Below are positions 13,972-21,791 of a DNA stretch of 24,002 nt, piece after piece. The notes under the pieces are model-generated. The model saw nothing but the letters and a program-made list of their open reading frames with translations. It had not been told where the DNA came from and ran no database searches. The position numbers were made by a program, and so were the translations under genes. The DNA comes from a virus. Location of the stretch: positions 1-24,002 of the IMG/VR virus record IMGVR_UViG_3300020153_000130, one strand, 5' to 3'. Numbering within the stretch: position 1 is the stretch's first letter; each line of letters starts with the position of its first letter.

Positions 13972-14966
13972 CGACAGATTTTTTCGCAAGGAATACCATC
14001 ACCATCGCTATCTTTATTAGAACATCCGCAGTTATTTAATTGAAAATAAGCCTCTTCACAGCTTGACATTTGAGAACAAGATTTAGCACAATTACAGACA
14101 AAACTTCCAGTATTAGAATTTATATTATTTTGTGATGTATTAGATGTATTAGATAAGCAGGCATCATCAGCCCAAAGCCCGATTTTATTTTCCCTTGCGT
14201 ATCTTTCTGCTTCTTTAAACTCTTTTTGGTATTTATATGGTAGATTATAAGTATATTCATACGCATAACCTTCTTTAATCATAGAAAGATTAAAGTTTGT
14301 TCCATCAGGTAAAAAAACATATCTAAGTAGACGATTATATTTATCTCTTTCACCTTGAGAAGGATCGAACTCAAGATAAACACTTTGGCCATAAAGAATA
14401 GATTTAGCTTTATTAGAAGCCTCAACACCAAAACATTCAACTTTCTTTCGGGGATCAACCGTTTCCGGTGTATTTATACCAATAAGTCTTACTCTTTCTT
14501 TTTTACCATTAATTTCAACGTCAATTGTGTCGCCATCAATAACATTGATTACTCTATATAATTCGCCTTTATTTTCATTATTATTAAAACTTAAGGTTGG
14601 AGTGATTAAGTTAATAGGTAAAGGTGTAATTGAAGGAATTTTGCTTGGGGTTACTTTTTTTTCAACGCTTGATGATAATACTTTTTCATTTTTATTATTA
14701 ATTGTTTTTTTTATATTTTGCTTCGGTGGAGCTTTTGGATAAAAAAACATTGAAACAAAAAACAAGATAAACACTAAAATATATCGTTTTTTATTTGTTA
14801 GATTAGGAATAAAAGATTTTATTAGATTAAAACTTTTAGGAATTAGAAATAATGAGATTATTAAGGAAATTAAAAAACCAATCAAAGAATCTTTGATTAA
14901 AGTAATAGCAACCAATAAGAATCCAAAACCAAAAAACCAATTGATTAGATTTAAAATCCAAATCAT
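13968..14966 (-). CDS. Membrane-anchored thermonuclease with Excalibur domain
   Basis: The only minus-strand gene. In the longer 345-aa numbering: hydrophobic segments at about 14-36, 40-58 and 75-90, a low-complexity linker (95-145), then a staphylococcal-nuclease domain (148-284) with DGDT (157-160), RLIGINTPE (R173, E181) and R225/R228. A C-terminal Excalibur calcium-binding domain follows (304-344) with four Cys pairs and DSDGDGIPCE. The SNase fold cuts DNA/RNA with Ca2+. I place the start at Met14 (14966, 332 aa) because TATAAT lies 7 nt upstream. The longer start at 15005 would run across the plus-strand tape measure promoter. Likely an outward-facing accessory nuclease. Confidence 0.85.
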   Translation of the reverse strand: MIWILNLINWFFGFGFLLVAITLIKDSLIGFLISLIISLFLIPKSFNLIKSFIPNLTNKKRYILVFILFFVSMFFYPKAPPKQNIKKTINNKNEKVLSSSVEKKVTPSKIPSITPLPINLITPTLSFNNNENKGELYRVINVIDGDTIDVEINGKKERVRLIGINTPETVDPRKKVECFGVEASNKAKSILYGQSVYLEFDPSQGERDKYNRLLRYVFLPDGTNFNLSMIKEGYAYEYTYNLPYKYQKEFKEAERYARENKIGLWADDACLSNTSNTSQNNINSNTGSFVCNCAKSCSQMSSCEEAYFQLNNCGCSNKDSDGDGIPCEKICR

Positions 14967-14973
14967 CCTTTCT

Positions 14974-14979
14974 ATTATA
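14974..14979 (-). promoter_or_regulatory. -10 box (TATAAT) for the antisense nuclease
   Basis: Minus-strand TATAAT, with the ATG at 14966 seven bases downstream. It supports the shorter nuclease start and a near-leaderless mRNA. It sits next to the tape measure promoter's A9 tract, so the two promoters are divergent and closely packed. Confidence 0.45.
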
Positions 14980-14981
14980 TC

Positions 14982-15016
14982 AAAAAAAAACAGCCACCCA
15001 TCCATAAAATATTAGT
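14982..15016 (+). promoter_or_regulatory. Late promoter module, copy 5 (tape measure)
   Basis: A9 (14982-14990), 11-nt spacer, CCATAAAATATT (15002-15013), ATG at 15017. TAAAAT is 15005-15010, with the predicted transcription start exactly on the A of ATG. This copy restarts plus-strand transcription after the antisense gene. Confidence 0.65.
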
Positions 15017-16870
15017 ATGGAAAACCTACTACAGATTACAATGCGGCTCAAAGATGAAGCCACTGGTGAATTACAAAAAACTGTTAAAAATATAAACAGT
15101 GCGTTTAATGAAGCAGAAAAATCATCATCTAACTTTAAGGCTGCTCTTTCTGATGTTGGGAAAATAGCGGCGGGGATTGGATTGTATAAGTTAGTTGACT
15201 GGGTGGTGTCTTACACAAAAGAAATGATTACGGCAGGGGTAGAAACAGCTAAATTTTATGAGAATGTGAAAATTGGTTATACAACTATATTGAAAGATGG
15301 CCAAAAGGCTCAAAAGGTAATTGAAGAAATTAAAGCAACTGCCTTAAAAACTCCATTTGACACCGGTGCTTTATTAAGAGCTAATCAGCTTTTAATCTCA
15401 ACTGGTTTATCAGCCGAAGAAAGTCAAAAAGCGGTAGTTTTACTTGGTAATGCAGTTTTAGCCACTGGTGGTGGTAATGAGGAATTATTAAGAATGGCGG
15501 TTAATTTACAGCAAATAAAAAATATGGGTCAAGCAACCGCATTAGATGTTCGTCAGTTTGCAATGGCGGGAATTCCGATTTATAAAATGGTAGCGGAGGC
15601 TCAAGGGAAAAGTGTTGAGCAGGTAAAGGATATGAAAATAACCTATGAGATGTTAGTTGACGCTTTTGAAAAAGCGGCTCAAAAAGGTGGAATGTTTTAT
15701 AAAGGAATTGAAAATGCGGCGGGGTCTTTTCAACAAGTACAATCTAATTTAAAAGAAAATCTAAACGTTTTTTTTGCGGATATTTTGACAAAATCAGGAG
15801 TGTTTGATGCTTTAAAAAATGGAATGTTAAAAATACAAAATGCTTTAACTGTTATAAAGCCTTACATCATTGACTTTATTCAAAATCTAAGTAAATTTGT
15901 CCAAGAACATCAAAAATTGATAACATTTATTTTAATAGCAAGTGGTGTGTTTTTAGGATTAGTTTCAATTATAGCAATAGTTATTGGTGTTATAACGGTT
16001 TTGTCTTTTGTTATTGGATTGATTACTTCACCGATATTAATTGTAATTGGGGCTATTTCATTATTGATAACTGCTTTTGTTTTATTTAAAGATCAAATAT
16101 TTTTAATTCTTCAAAATATTTATTTAACAGTATCAACTATTTTCACTCAAATATGGATGTTTATCAGTAATATTTTTATGATGATTTTTAATATTGTATC
16201 TACAATATTGTCATCTATTTGGGCTGTTATCTCATATATTCTTACTCAAATCTTTACTTTTTTTCAATTTATATTTTTAGCAATAAAAGCAGTTGTGGAA
16301 ATAGTTTTTACAATTATTTCAACTATTATTTCAACAATTTTAGATGCTATTTGGGGAGTAATAGGTTCAACTTTGACAGGTTGGTGGAATACTTTTAAAA
16401 CATACTTAAATGCCATTAAAAACACAGTTCAATCGATTTATAACTCAGTTCATGATTGGTTTGTTGATAAATTAAACAAAACATGGAAAGCAGTGACTGA
16501 CATTACTAAAAAAATTTGGGACGCTTTTAAAAATATGGCAAAGGGGATAATGGATGCTTTAAGATCAATAAAATTTCCTCATTTGTCAATCGGCGAGGGC
16601 TCAGTGACAATTATGGGCAAAGAAATCAAGTATCCAAAATTAAACGTAGATTGGTATCAGGAAGGCGGTTGGGTTAGAAGAACGGGATTAGCAGTAGTCC
16701 ATGCTGGGGAGTATGTATTATCGCGTGATATGTTAAGAGGACAAAAAAATCCCGAAGTTGGAATTGGAAAACAACAATATGTTTATAACACTATTTATGC
16801 TAATGTTAACACTCAAGTTGATTTAGATTACTTAGCGTACAAACTTTCATATATGCTTCGAAATTCTTGA
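15017..16870 (+). CDS. Tape measure protein
   Basis: 617-aa tape measure that sets tail length and is ejected with the DNA. It begins with the ITMRLKDEATGELQKTVKNI helix typical of the family. Residues about 75-255 match the tape-measure N-terminal domain (TTILKDGQKAQKVIEEIKAT, PFDTGALLRANQLLISTG, QFAMAGIPIYKMVAE). Residues about 290-460 are strongly hydrophobic with several membrane-like segments. The end (GLAVVHAGEYVLSRDMLRG) matches the common C-terminal HAGE motif. At roughly 1.5 angstroms per helical residue the tail would be about 90 nm (estimate). Confidence 0.92.
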   Translation: MENLLQITMRLKDEATGELQKTVKNINSAFNEAEKSSSNFKAALSDVGKIAAGIGLYKLVDWVVSYTKEMITAGVETAKFYENVKIGYTTILKDGQKAQKVIEEIKATALKTPFDTGALLRANQLLISTGLSAEESQKAVVLLGNAVLATGGGNEELLRMAVNLQQIKNMGQATALDVRQFAMAGIPIYKMVAEAQGKSVEQVKDMKITYEMLVDAFEKAAQKGGMFYKGIENAAGSFQQVQSNLKENLNVFFADILTKSGVFDALKNGMLKIQNALTVIKPYIIDFIQNLSKFVQEHQKLITFILIASGVFLGLVSIIAIVIGVITVLSFVIGLITSPILIVIGAISLLITAFVLFKDQIFLILQNIYLTVSTIFTQIWMFISNIFMMIFNIVSTILSSIWAVISYILTQIFTFFQFIFLAIKAVVEIVFTIISTIISTILDAIWGVIGSTLTGWWNTFKTYLNAIKNTVQSIYNSVHDWFVDKLNKTWKAVTDITKKIWDAFKNMAKGIMDALRSIKFPHLSIGEGSVTIMGKEIKYPKLNVDWYQEGGWVRRTGLAVVHAGEYVLSRDMLRGQKNPEVGIGKQQYVYNTIYANVNTQVDLDYLAYKLSYMLRNS

Positions 16871-16875
16871 TTTTA

Positions 16876-16881
16876 TATAAT
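16876..16881 (+). promoter_or_regulatory. -10 box (TATAAT) for the zinc-ribbon gene
   Basis: Perfect TATAAT, 7 nt before the ATG at 16889. It has no A-tract or CCATAAAATATT context and no -35 in view. If used, the mRNA would be nearly leaderless. Confidence 0.35.
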
Positions 16882-16888
16882 TAACTTA

Positions 16889-17794
16889 ATGCTTAAAAAA
16901 CTATTAATAACAACATTTGAAATAATAATTAATATAACGATTGAGGTTTTTAAATTTTTGATCAATATCTTATCTTACATAAAAGAAAAAATTAAAATCG
17001 AAAAAGAAAAAAAATATAAAGTAATTTCAGTAGATGAAAATAAAGATTATAAGATAACAATAACTGAAGAAATCGAAGATTATAAACCACAATCTTTTAC
17101 ACCTCCAGTAGAAAATAAAAACTATGATAAAAACTGCCCTTATTGTCACAAAGCTTTAGAAAAACCACCTCAAAGAAAAAAACAATGTCCTTATTGTAAA
17201 CAATATATGTATGTGAGAACACGTCTTAAAGATAGGAAAAAAGTATTAGTAACTAAAGAAGAAGCAGACAGAATTGATTTAGAGTGGGAAAAATATCAAT
17301 TTGAAGAAGAAATAAAGACAATAAGAGTAAATCATAATATCGCTTTAAGTGAATGGGAAAGTGTTAAAAATAAATTAAGGCAAGAATTTGGTCGTGATCC
17401 GCTTTTTAATGATGTTTTATGGGCAATATTAAATGATCGGTTGAATAAAGCGATTATAGAAAAAGATAATTATAAGGTAAGGATAATTTTTAGTGATATG
17501 ATTAAGATTTTAAGGAATGAAAATAAATTAAAATCTGTTTTAGGTTATTCTTTAATGATTTGTTATTTAGATTGTGATAACTATAGTAAGATGTCATTAC
17601 CAAAATCAAAATGGTTTGCCCCTTCTTATTTATCAGAAATTATAAATACTATTAAATCTTTAAATCTTTCAATGGATGAAGTTAAAAAAATATTTTTTGA
17701 ACAAGCAAATAGTTATCAAAAAGCTTTAGGACTAACTTATTCACCAAATGATGCTTGGAATGATATAAAAGAACATATTCTTCCGTTAAAATAA
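16889..17794 (+). CDS. Zinc-ribbon accessory protein
   Basis: 301-aa protein of unknown function. Residues about 5-30 form a hydrophobic, probably membrane or amphipathic helix. A two-CxxC zinc ribbon follows (C83/C86 in CPYCHKAL, C100/C103 in CPYCKQYM) with YVRTRLKDRKKVLVT just after it. This ribbon-plus-'LVT-EEA--ID' arrangement recurs in uncharacterised bacterial proteins. The rest is helical. It sits between the tape measure and distal tail genes, where no structural gene is expected, and has its own TATAAT box, so it looks like cargo. A signalling or regulatory role is speculative. Confidence 0.7.
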   Translation: MLKKLLITTFEIIINITIEVFKFLINILSYIKEKIKIEKEKKYKVISVDENKDYKITITEEIEDYKPQSFTPPVENKNYDKNCPYCHKALEKPPQRKKQCPYCKQYMYVRTRLKDRKKVLVTKEEADRIDLEWEKYQFEEEIKTIRVNHNIALSEWESVKNKLRQEFGRDPLFNDVLWAILNDRLNKAIIEKDNYKVRIIFSDMIKILRNENKLKSVLGYSLMICYLDCDNYSKMSLPKSKWFAPSYLSEIINTIKSLNLSMDEVKKIFFEQANSYQKALGLTYSPNDAWNDIKEHILPLK

Positions 17795-17806
17795 TACCCA
17801 ATTTTT

Positions 17807-17840
17807 AAAAAAAAGAAGACTATCTCCATAAAATATTTAT
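17807..17840 (+). promoter_or_regulatory. Late promoter module, copy 6 (distal tail)
   Basis: A8 (17807-17814), 11-nt spacer, CCATAAAATATT (17826-17837), ATG at 17841. TAAAAT is 17829-17834, placing the predicted start of transcription on the A of ATG. Confidence 0.65.
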
Positions 17841-18674
17841 ATGATCACTAAACTTATTATCGACAACTTAGAACTATCACCAGAAAACGGCTATTTTATT
17901 CAAGCAGTTAAGGATTTAGGATATAAAACTAAATATCCGGTGGCGTCTATTTTATATCTTCACGGAGTAAAGATTGGTGATTTATTTTTTGAAAATAAAG
18001 CATTGGCGGTAGAACTTAAAATCGGGGCTTTGACAATCTCTGATTTAATTGAAAAAAGAAGTAAGATTTATGAGAAATTGACTTTAAAAGAATACGGTGA
18101 TGATAAAATAACAATTGAATTTCACTTAGGAAATAATTTAATTCTTGAAGCAAAAGGTGTTGTTAAAGATGTTAATTCAGATTTAGAAGTAGATAATTTG
18201 ACAACTTGCGATTTATCTTTTACTTTAGAACTTGAAGAGCCATTTTTAAAATCAAAACAGACTTATGAGGTAAGTTTTGGTATTACTAAAGGTGGCGGGG
18301 CTTCAGTCCCGATGGAAATTCCATTAAGCATGACACAAGGGTCTTCTGGGTTTTCAATTGTCAACAACGGCGGAAATATTTTTGCTTTTCCAGAGATTTA
18401 TTTTTATGGTCAATTAACTAATCCAGTTTTGTTAAATAAAACAACTAATAAATCAATTTCATTTAATCAGACAATAACTTCAGGCAATCATATTTACGTT
18501 GACACCTATAATCGAATCGTGGTTGATAATTTAGGTAATAATAAAAGAGATAAAATGAGTGGTGATTTTGTGATTTTAGAAAAAGGTGAAAATCAATTTA
18601 CATTATCATCAGATGTGCCAACGGAGACGGGATTTGTTAAGTTGATTTATAAGTATTTTTATATCTCAATATGA
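17841..18674 (+). CDS. Distal tail protein (Dit-like)
   Basis: 277-aa protein directly after the tape measure module and before the hub, the standard distal tail position. It starts with KLIIDNLELSPENGYFIQAV, typical of Dit N-termini. A beta-rich body, then IPLSMTQGSSGFSIVNNGGN and FPEIYFYGQLTNPVLLN, recalls the second galectin-like domain. It would form the ring joining the tube to the baseplate hub. It overlaps the hub gene by 4 nt (ATGA), suggesting coupled translation. Confidence 0.8.
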   Translation: MITKLIIDNLELSPENGYFIQAVKDLGYKTKYPVASILYLHGVKIGDLFFENKALAVELKIGALTISDLIEKRSKIYEKLTLKEYGDDKITIEFHLGNNLILEAKGVVKDVNSDLEVDNLTTCDLSFTLELEEPFLKSKQTYEVSFGITKGGGASVPMEIPLSMTQGSSGFSIVNNGGNIFAFPEIYFYGQLTNPVLLNKTTNKSISFNQTITSGNHIYVDTYNRIVVDNLGNNKRDKMSGDFVILEKGENQFTLSSDVPTETGFVKLIYKYFYISI

Positions 18675-19696
18675 TTGGCAACTGGAGGGCTTTTTTATAT
18701 GATAAATCAGATGTTTTTTTAGCCGAACTTCCAATTGAAGGGTTAACTATCACTTTTGAATTAAATGGAATACCAAAATCCCAAATAAGAGTGAATTATC
18801 ATATATTTAAGGACTGGATGGAAAGACAAAATGTAGCGGTAAATGATGTTTTATCATCGGGTTTTAGGTGGGTAAAGATTACTCGAAATAATTTAACTAT
18901 TTTTAAAGGAATTTTAACTGAGGCTTCCATTCAAAAGTATGAGATGGATATTAATATATCTTTGACTTTTAAAGGCTGGCTTTCGTATTTTGAAAAAAGA
19001 TATATTACAAAAACTTATTCAGATACCGATGCGGGACAGATTGCTTGGGATATGATTAATGCGGCTCAATCAGAAAGTTATGGGGATATTGGAATAATTC
19101 AGGGGACGATTGAAACAACGGTTAGTCGCGATAGAACATATAAAGATGATGAGATAGCAAAAAGTATTATTGGACTTTCAAACTTTAATATATTAAACGG
19201 CTTTGAATTTGAAATTACTAATGATAAAGTTTTTACTGTTAAATCACGAATTGGAGCTGATAAGCCATATATTGTTTTTGATAGATCAAATATTAAATCG
19301 TGGCAGGTTGATTATAAACTTTCGTTGCTTTTAACAAATAAAGTTATTGCTTATGGTGAAGGAATGGGAGAGGCTCAACTTCGGGTAGTAAGGGAAGGAT
19401 CAAATACTTATAAGGACAAATGGTATTTGTTGGAGGAAATTTACAATAATATCTCAGTTAAGGAACAGGCAACACTTGAGGCTCAGGCGGATAAATATAT
19501 AGATCAGAATAAAGACTCGTCAAAAGTTTTTAATATTTCAGTGATAACCAATAACATCGATTTAAATGATTATAACGTTGGTGATGGAGTAAAGGTTGAG
19601 ATTGAGGATATAATAAACGGGCTTTATAGGATAAAAACAAAAGAAATAAATGTTAATGAAGGAGTTGAAGAAATAAAGTTAGAATTTTTGTTTTAA
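18671..19696 (+). CDS. Baseplate hub / tail-tip protein (Gp37-like)
   Basis: 341-aa hub protein. Segments such as WRAFLYDKSDVFLAELPIEG, KITRNNLTIFKGILTEASI, GWLSYFEKRYITK and VDYKLSLLLTNKVIAYGEG match the Tal/Gp37-like hub fold of siphoviruses with simple tips, which starts with two jelly-roll or OB-type domains. No peptidase or lysozyme domain is visible, so cell-wall cutting must come from elsewhere. It follows Dit with a 4-nt overlap and precedes the fibre gene by 6 nt. Confidence 0.8.
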   Translation: MIGNWRAFLYDKSDVFLAELPIEGLTITFELNGIPKSQIRVNYHIFKDWMERQNVAVNDVLSSGFRWVKITRNNLTIFKGILTEASIQKYEMDINISLTFKGWLSYFEKRYITKTYSDTDAGQIAWDMINAAQSESYGDIGIIQGTIETTVSRDRTYKDDEIAKSIIGLSNFNILNGFEFEITNDKVFTVKSRIGADKPYIVFDRSNIKSWQVDYKLSLLLTNKVIAYGEGMGEAQLRVVREGSNTYKDKWYLLEEIYNNISVKEQATLEAQADKYIDQNKDSSKVFNISVITNNIDLNDYNVGDGVKVEIEDIINGLYRIKTKEINVNEGVEEIKLEFLF

Positions 19697-19702
19697 AAAC
19701 TT

Positions 19703-20419
19703 ATGGATAACTTTTTAGAAGAATTTAAAAAATTGAAAGAAAAGGTTGAGGAGTTGGAGAAAAGAACGATTACTGACTTAAGTGTAGATAATTTAAAAAC
19801 TGATTTAATAAAATTAAAAGAACAATCATCTTCACTACCACAACCACCATCTGGAATAGGTTTTTTTTATTATAAAAATAAAACATTATATTTAAAAAAT
19901 GAACAAAATGAAACTACAATTATTGTCCCGGTTGGGACTATATTACCATTTGCTTCAAGTATTATTCCATCAGGTTTTTTGTTGTGTGATGGGTCTGAAG
20001 TTTCAAGAACAACTTATTCAGAACTTTTTAATGTTATAGGCACAACTTATGGCTCGGGCAATGGTTCAACTACTTTTAATTTACCAAATTTGAAAGGTAG
20101 AGTTTTAGTCGGGTTAGATTCTTCTCAATCTGAATTTAACAATTTAGGAAAAACTGGTGGTTCTAAGACTCATACACTTTCAATTTCTGAAATTCCCTCC
20201 CACAATCACAGTTTAACTGGTGTAAATAATAATAATTTTACGGTTCAAGCAGGAATGGGAGCTGGTGTATCAGGAATTCCAAATAATGTTTCAGGTTGGG
20301 GAAGTTATAATCAAGCTCACTGGTTTACTGGGTCTTTCACTACAGTTTATGTTGGTGGCGGACAACCACATAATAATTTACAACCATATTTGACTATTAA
20401 CTTTATAATTAAGTATTAA
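19703..20419 (+). CDS. Collar-domain tail fibre protein
   Basis: 238-aa receptor-binding-type protein. An N-terminal coiled coil (about 3-45, LEEFKKLKEKVEELEKRTI) and short linker lead to a tail collar domain at about 75-150: VGTILPFASSIIPSGFLLCD, GSEVSRTTYSELFNVIGTTYG, STTFNLPNLKGRVLVGLD. The end (SHNHSLTGV... then HNNLQPYLTINFIIKY) is the typical short C-terminus of collar fibres, with an HxH motif. It would form trimeric side or tip fibres. It is followed by a 55-nt gap containing late promoter copy 7. Confidence 0.88.
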   Translation: MDNFLEEFKKLKEKVEELEKRTITDLSVDNLKTDLIKLKEQSSSLPQPPSGIGFFYYKNKTLYLKNEQNETTIIVPVGTILPFASSIIPSGFLLCDGSEVSRTTYSELFNVIGTTYGSGNGSTTFNLPNLKGRVLVGLDSSQSEFNNLGKTGGSKTHTLSISEIPSHNHSLTGVNNNNFTVQAGMGAGVSGIPNNVSGWGSYNQAHWFTGSFTTVYVGGGQPHNNLQPYLTINFIIKY

Positions 20420-20440
20420 ATTTTTCAATAACTCAAAAAC

Positions 20441-20474
20441 AAAAAAAATAACTTCTCCTCCATAAAATATTTAT
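20441..20474 (+). promoter_or_regulatory. Late promoter module, copy 7
   Basis: A8 (20441-20448), 11-nt spacer, CCATAAAATATT (20460-20471), ATG at 20475. TAAAAT is 20463-20468, with the predicted transcription start on the A of ATG. Confidence 0.65.
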
Positions 20475-20747
20475 ATGATTGACTTTCAGCTTATTAAACA
20501 AAAAGAAGAAAAAGGACTTATATCTTACGATGTAATTGATAATATGTTAGTGGTTTTTGAAAAGGTTTATGATGAGGAAACAGGTCAGGAGAAAGAACCA
20601 AAAAAAACATATATTGACTTAAAAGAATTAATCATAAAAAGAAAACTCTATCAAGATGAGATAAATAAAATTGACGAGATTTTAAATAAAGCAAAAGAAA
20701 AGAAAAAAACAATTATTAGTTTATTAACAAAAGAAATCTATGGCTAA
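20475..20747 (+). CDS. Small coiled-coil protein in the fibre module
   Basis: 90-aa protein of unknown function. Beta-like residues (ISYDVIDNMLVVFEKVYDEE) precede a helical coiled coil (about 50-90: LKELIIKRKLYQDEINKIDE, then KAKEKKKTIISLL). It could be a fibre linker or assembly chaperone (inference). It has its own late promoter and overlaps the next gene by 8 nt, so the two are probably translated together. Confidence 0.65.
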   Translation: MIDFQLIKQKEEKGLISYDVIDNMLVVFEKVYDEETGQEKEPKKTYIDLKELIIKRKLYQDEINKIDEILNKAKEKKKTIISLLTKEIYG

Positions 20748-21618
20748 ATATATCTCAATCAGAAGCGGGGCAACGGCACTTCCCGAACAATCAGTGGCTC
20801 ACTTGACGCACGATTTGATTTATCAAACTGGGGTAGTTGATTTAACTTCAGATTGGAAAGTCTTGGAAAATAATCCTCAAAATATGACAGTGAATATTTC
20901 ATCAGGTAGAGGATTTTTTAAGAAAACATCAATTACTTATCACGGCTATTCTGATAGCGTTGAAAATATTTCAATTGGAGCTAATAACTCGGGTAATCCT
21001 CGAATTGATGCGGTTGTTTTATATGTTGATTTAACGGCTACTCCAAATTCTGATGCTTCAAATGTTTTAAAATCGATAGTAGTACAAGGAACACCAGCGT
21101 CATCACCTGTAGCACCAACGGATAATGAAATTCAAACAGCGATAGGATCAGGCAATCCTTTTTTAAGATTGGCTAATGTTTATGTAGAAAATGGTGCGTC
21201 GTCAATAACTAATGCTAATATCACCGATACGAGAGTACCTGCGTATTTAAAAACTCCGGGGGGAATTTATCAACAAGATTTATTAAAGCCAAAAGTAAAG
21301 GCAAGTTATCAGGAAACTTATATTACATCAGGTAGCGGATCAATTATTTTAGATTGTAGTAAATATAATGTTTTTAAAATCACTTTAACAGGAAATGCTA
21401 CTTTATCAGTTTCTAATATTTCAATTGGCCAGTTTATAAAGATTGATTTAAAGCAAGATGCGACTGGATCAAGAACTGTCACTTGGTTTTCAACGATAAA
21501 ATGGCCAGATGGGGTTGAACCAGTTTTAACACCAACAGCAAATAAGACTGATAGTTTTGTTATTGAATGCGTCGACACTAATCAATATTTAGGTTATATA
21601 GTTGGACAAAACTTATGA
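20740..21618 (+). CDS. Baseplate / tail fibre structural protein
   Basis: 292-aa structural protein. Residues 50-170 match a phage pattern: NISSGRGFFKK, then RIDAVVLYVDL, IVVQGTPASSPVAPTDNEI, FLRLANVYVENGASSIT and NITDTRVPAYL, as in baseplate upper proteins and fibre adaptor modules of many siphoviruses. Residues 190-292 form a beta-rich lobe (TLTGNATLSVSNISIGQFIK, RTVTWFSTIKWPDG) resembling receptor-binding domains. It overlaps the next small gene by 4 nt. Confidence 0.75.
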   Translation: MAKYISIRSGATALPEQSVAHLTHDLIYQTGVVDLTSDWKVLENNPQNMTVNISSGRGFFKKTSITYHGYSDSVENISIGANNSGNPRIDAVVLYVDLTATPNSDASNVLKSIVVQGTPASSPVAPTDNEIQTAIGSGNPFLRLANVYVENGASSITNANITDTRVPAYLKTPGGIYQQDLLKPKVKASYQETYITSGSGSIILDCSKYNVFKITLTGNATLSVSNISIGQFIKIDLKQDATGSRTVTWFSTIKWPDGVEPVLTPTANKTDSFVIECVDTNQYLGYIVGQNL

Positions 21619-21791
21619 AAACGATTTTTATAATTCAAGGTTATGAGCAAAAGATGGAAGATGGTAGATTAATAGATGTGGTTGTTTTTGAGGTTTACGC
21701 CAAGTCGGAAAAAGAGGCTATAAATAAAGCAAAAAAATATTTAAAAAAACCATTTTATAGAGTTAGCAGTATTATTGAAAAAAATGAATGA
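21615..21791 (+). CDS. Small hypothetical protein between fibre genes
   Basis: 58-aa protein (MKTIFIIQGYEQKMEDGRLIDVVV...), function unknown. It looks like a compact beta-alpha fold ending in a basic helix (KSEKEAINKAKKYLKK). It overlaps both neighbours by 4 nt (ATGA each time), which suggests a real gene translated by coupling. Such tiny genes sometimes encode fibre chaperones. Confidence 0.65.
   Translation: MKTIFIIQGYEQKMEDGRLIDVVVFEVYAKSEKEAINKAKKYLKKPFYRVSSIIEKNE

Noticed and set aside
14355-14742. Plus-strand frames inside the nuclease gene
   Set aside because: They are short, of odd composition, and lie opposite the well-supported SNase reading frame.
17795-17820. TTTTTAAAAAAAA as a terminator hairpin
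   Set aside because: The A/T arms leave no loop, and the A-tract belongs to late promoter copy 6.
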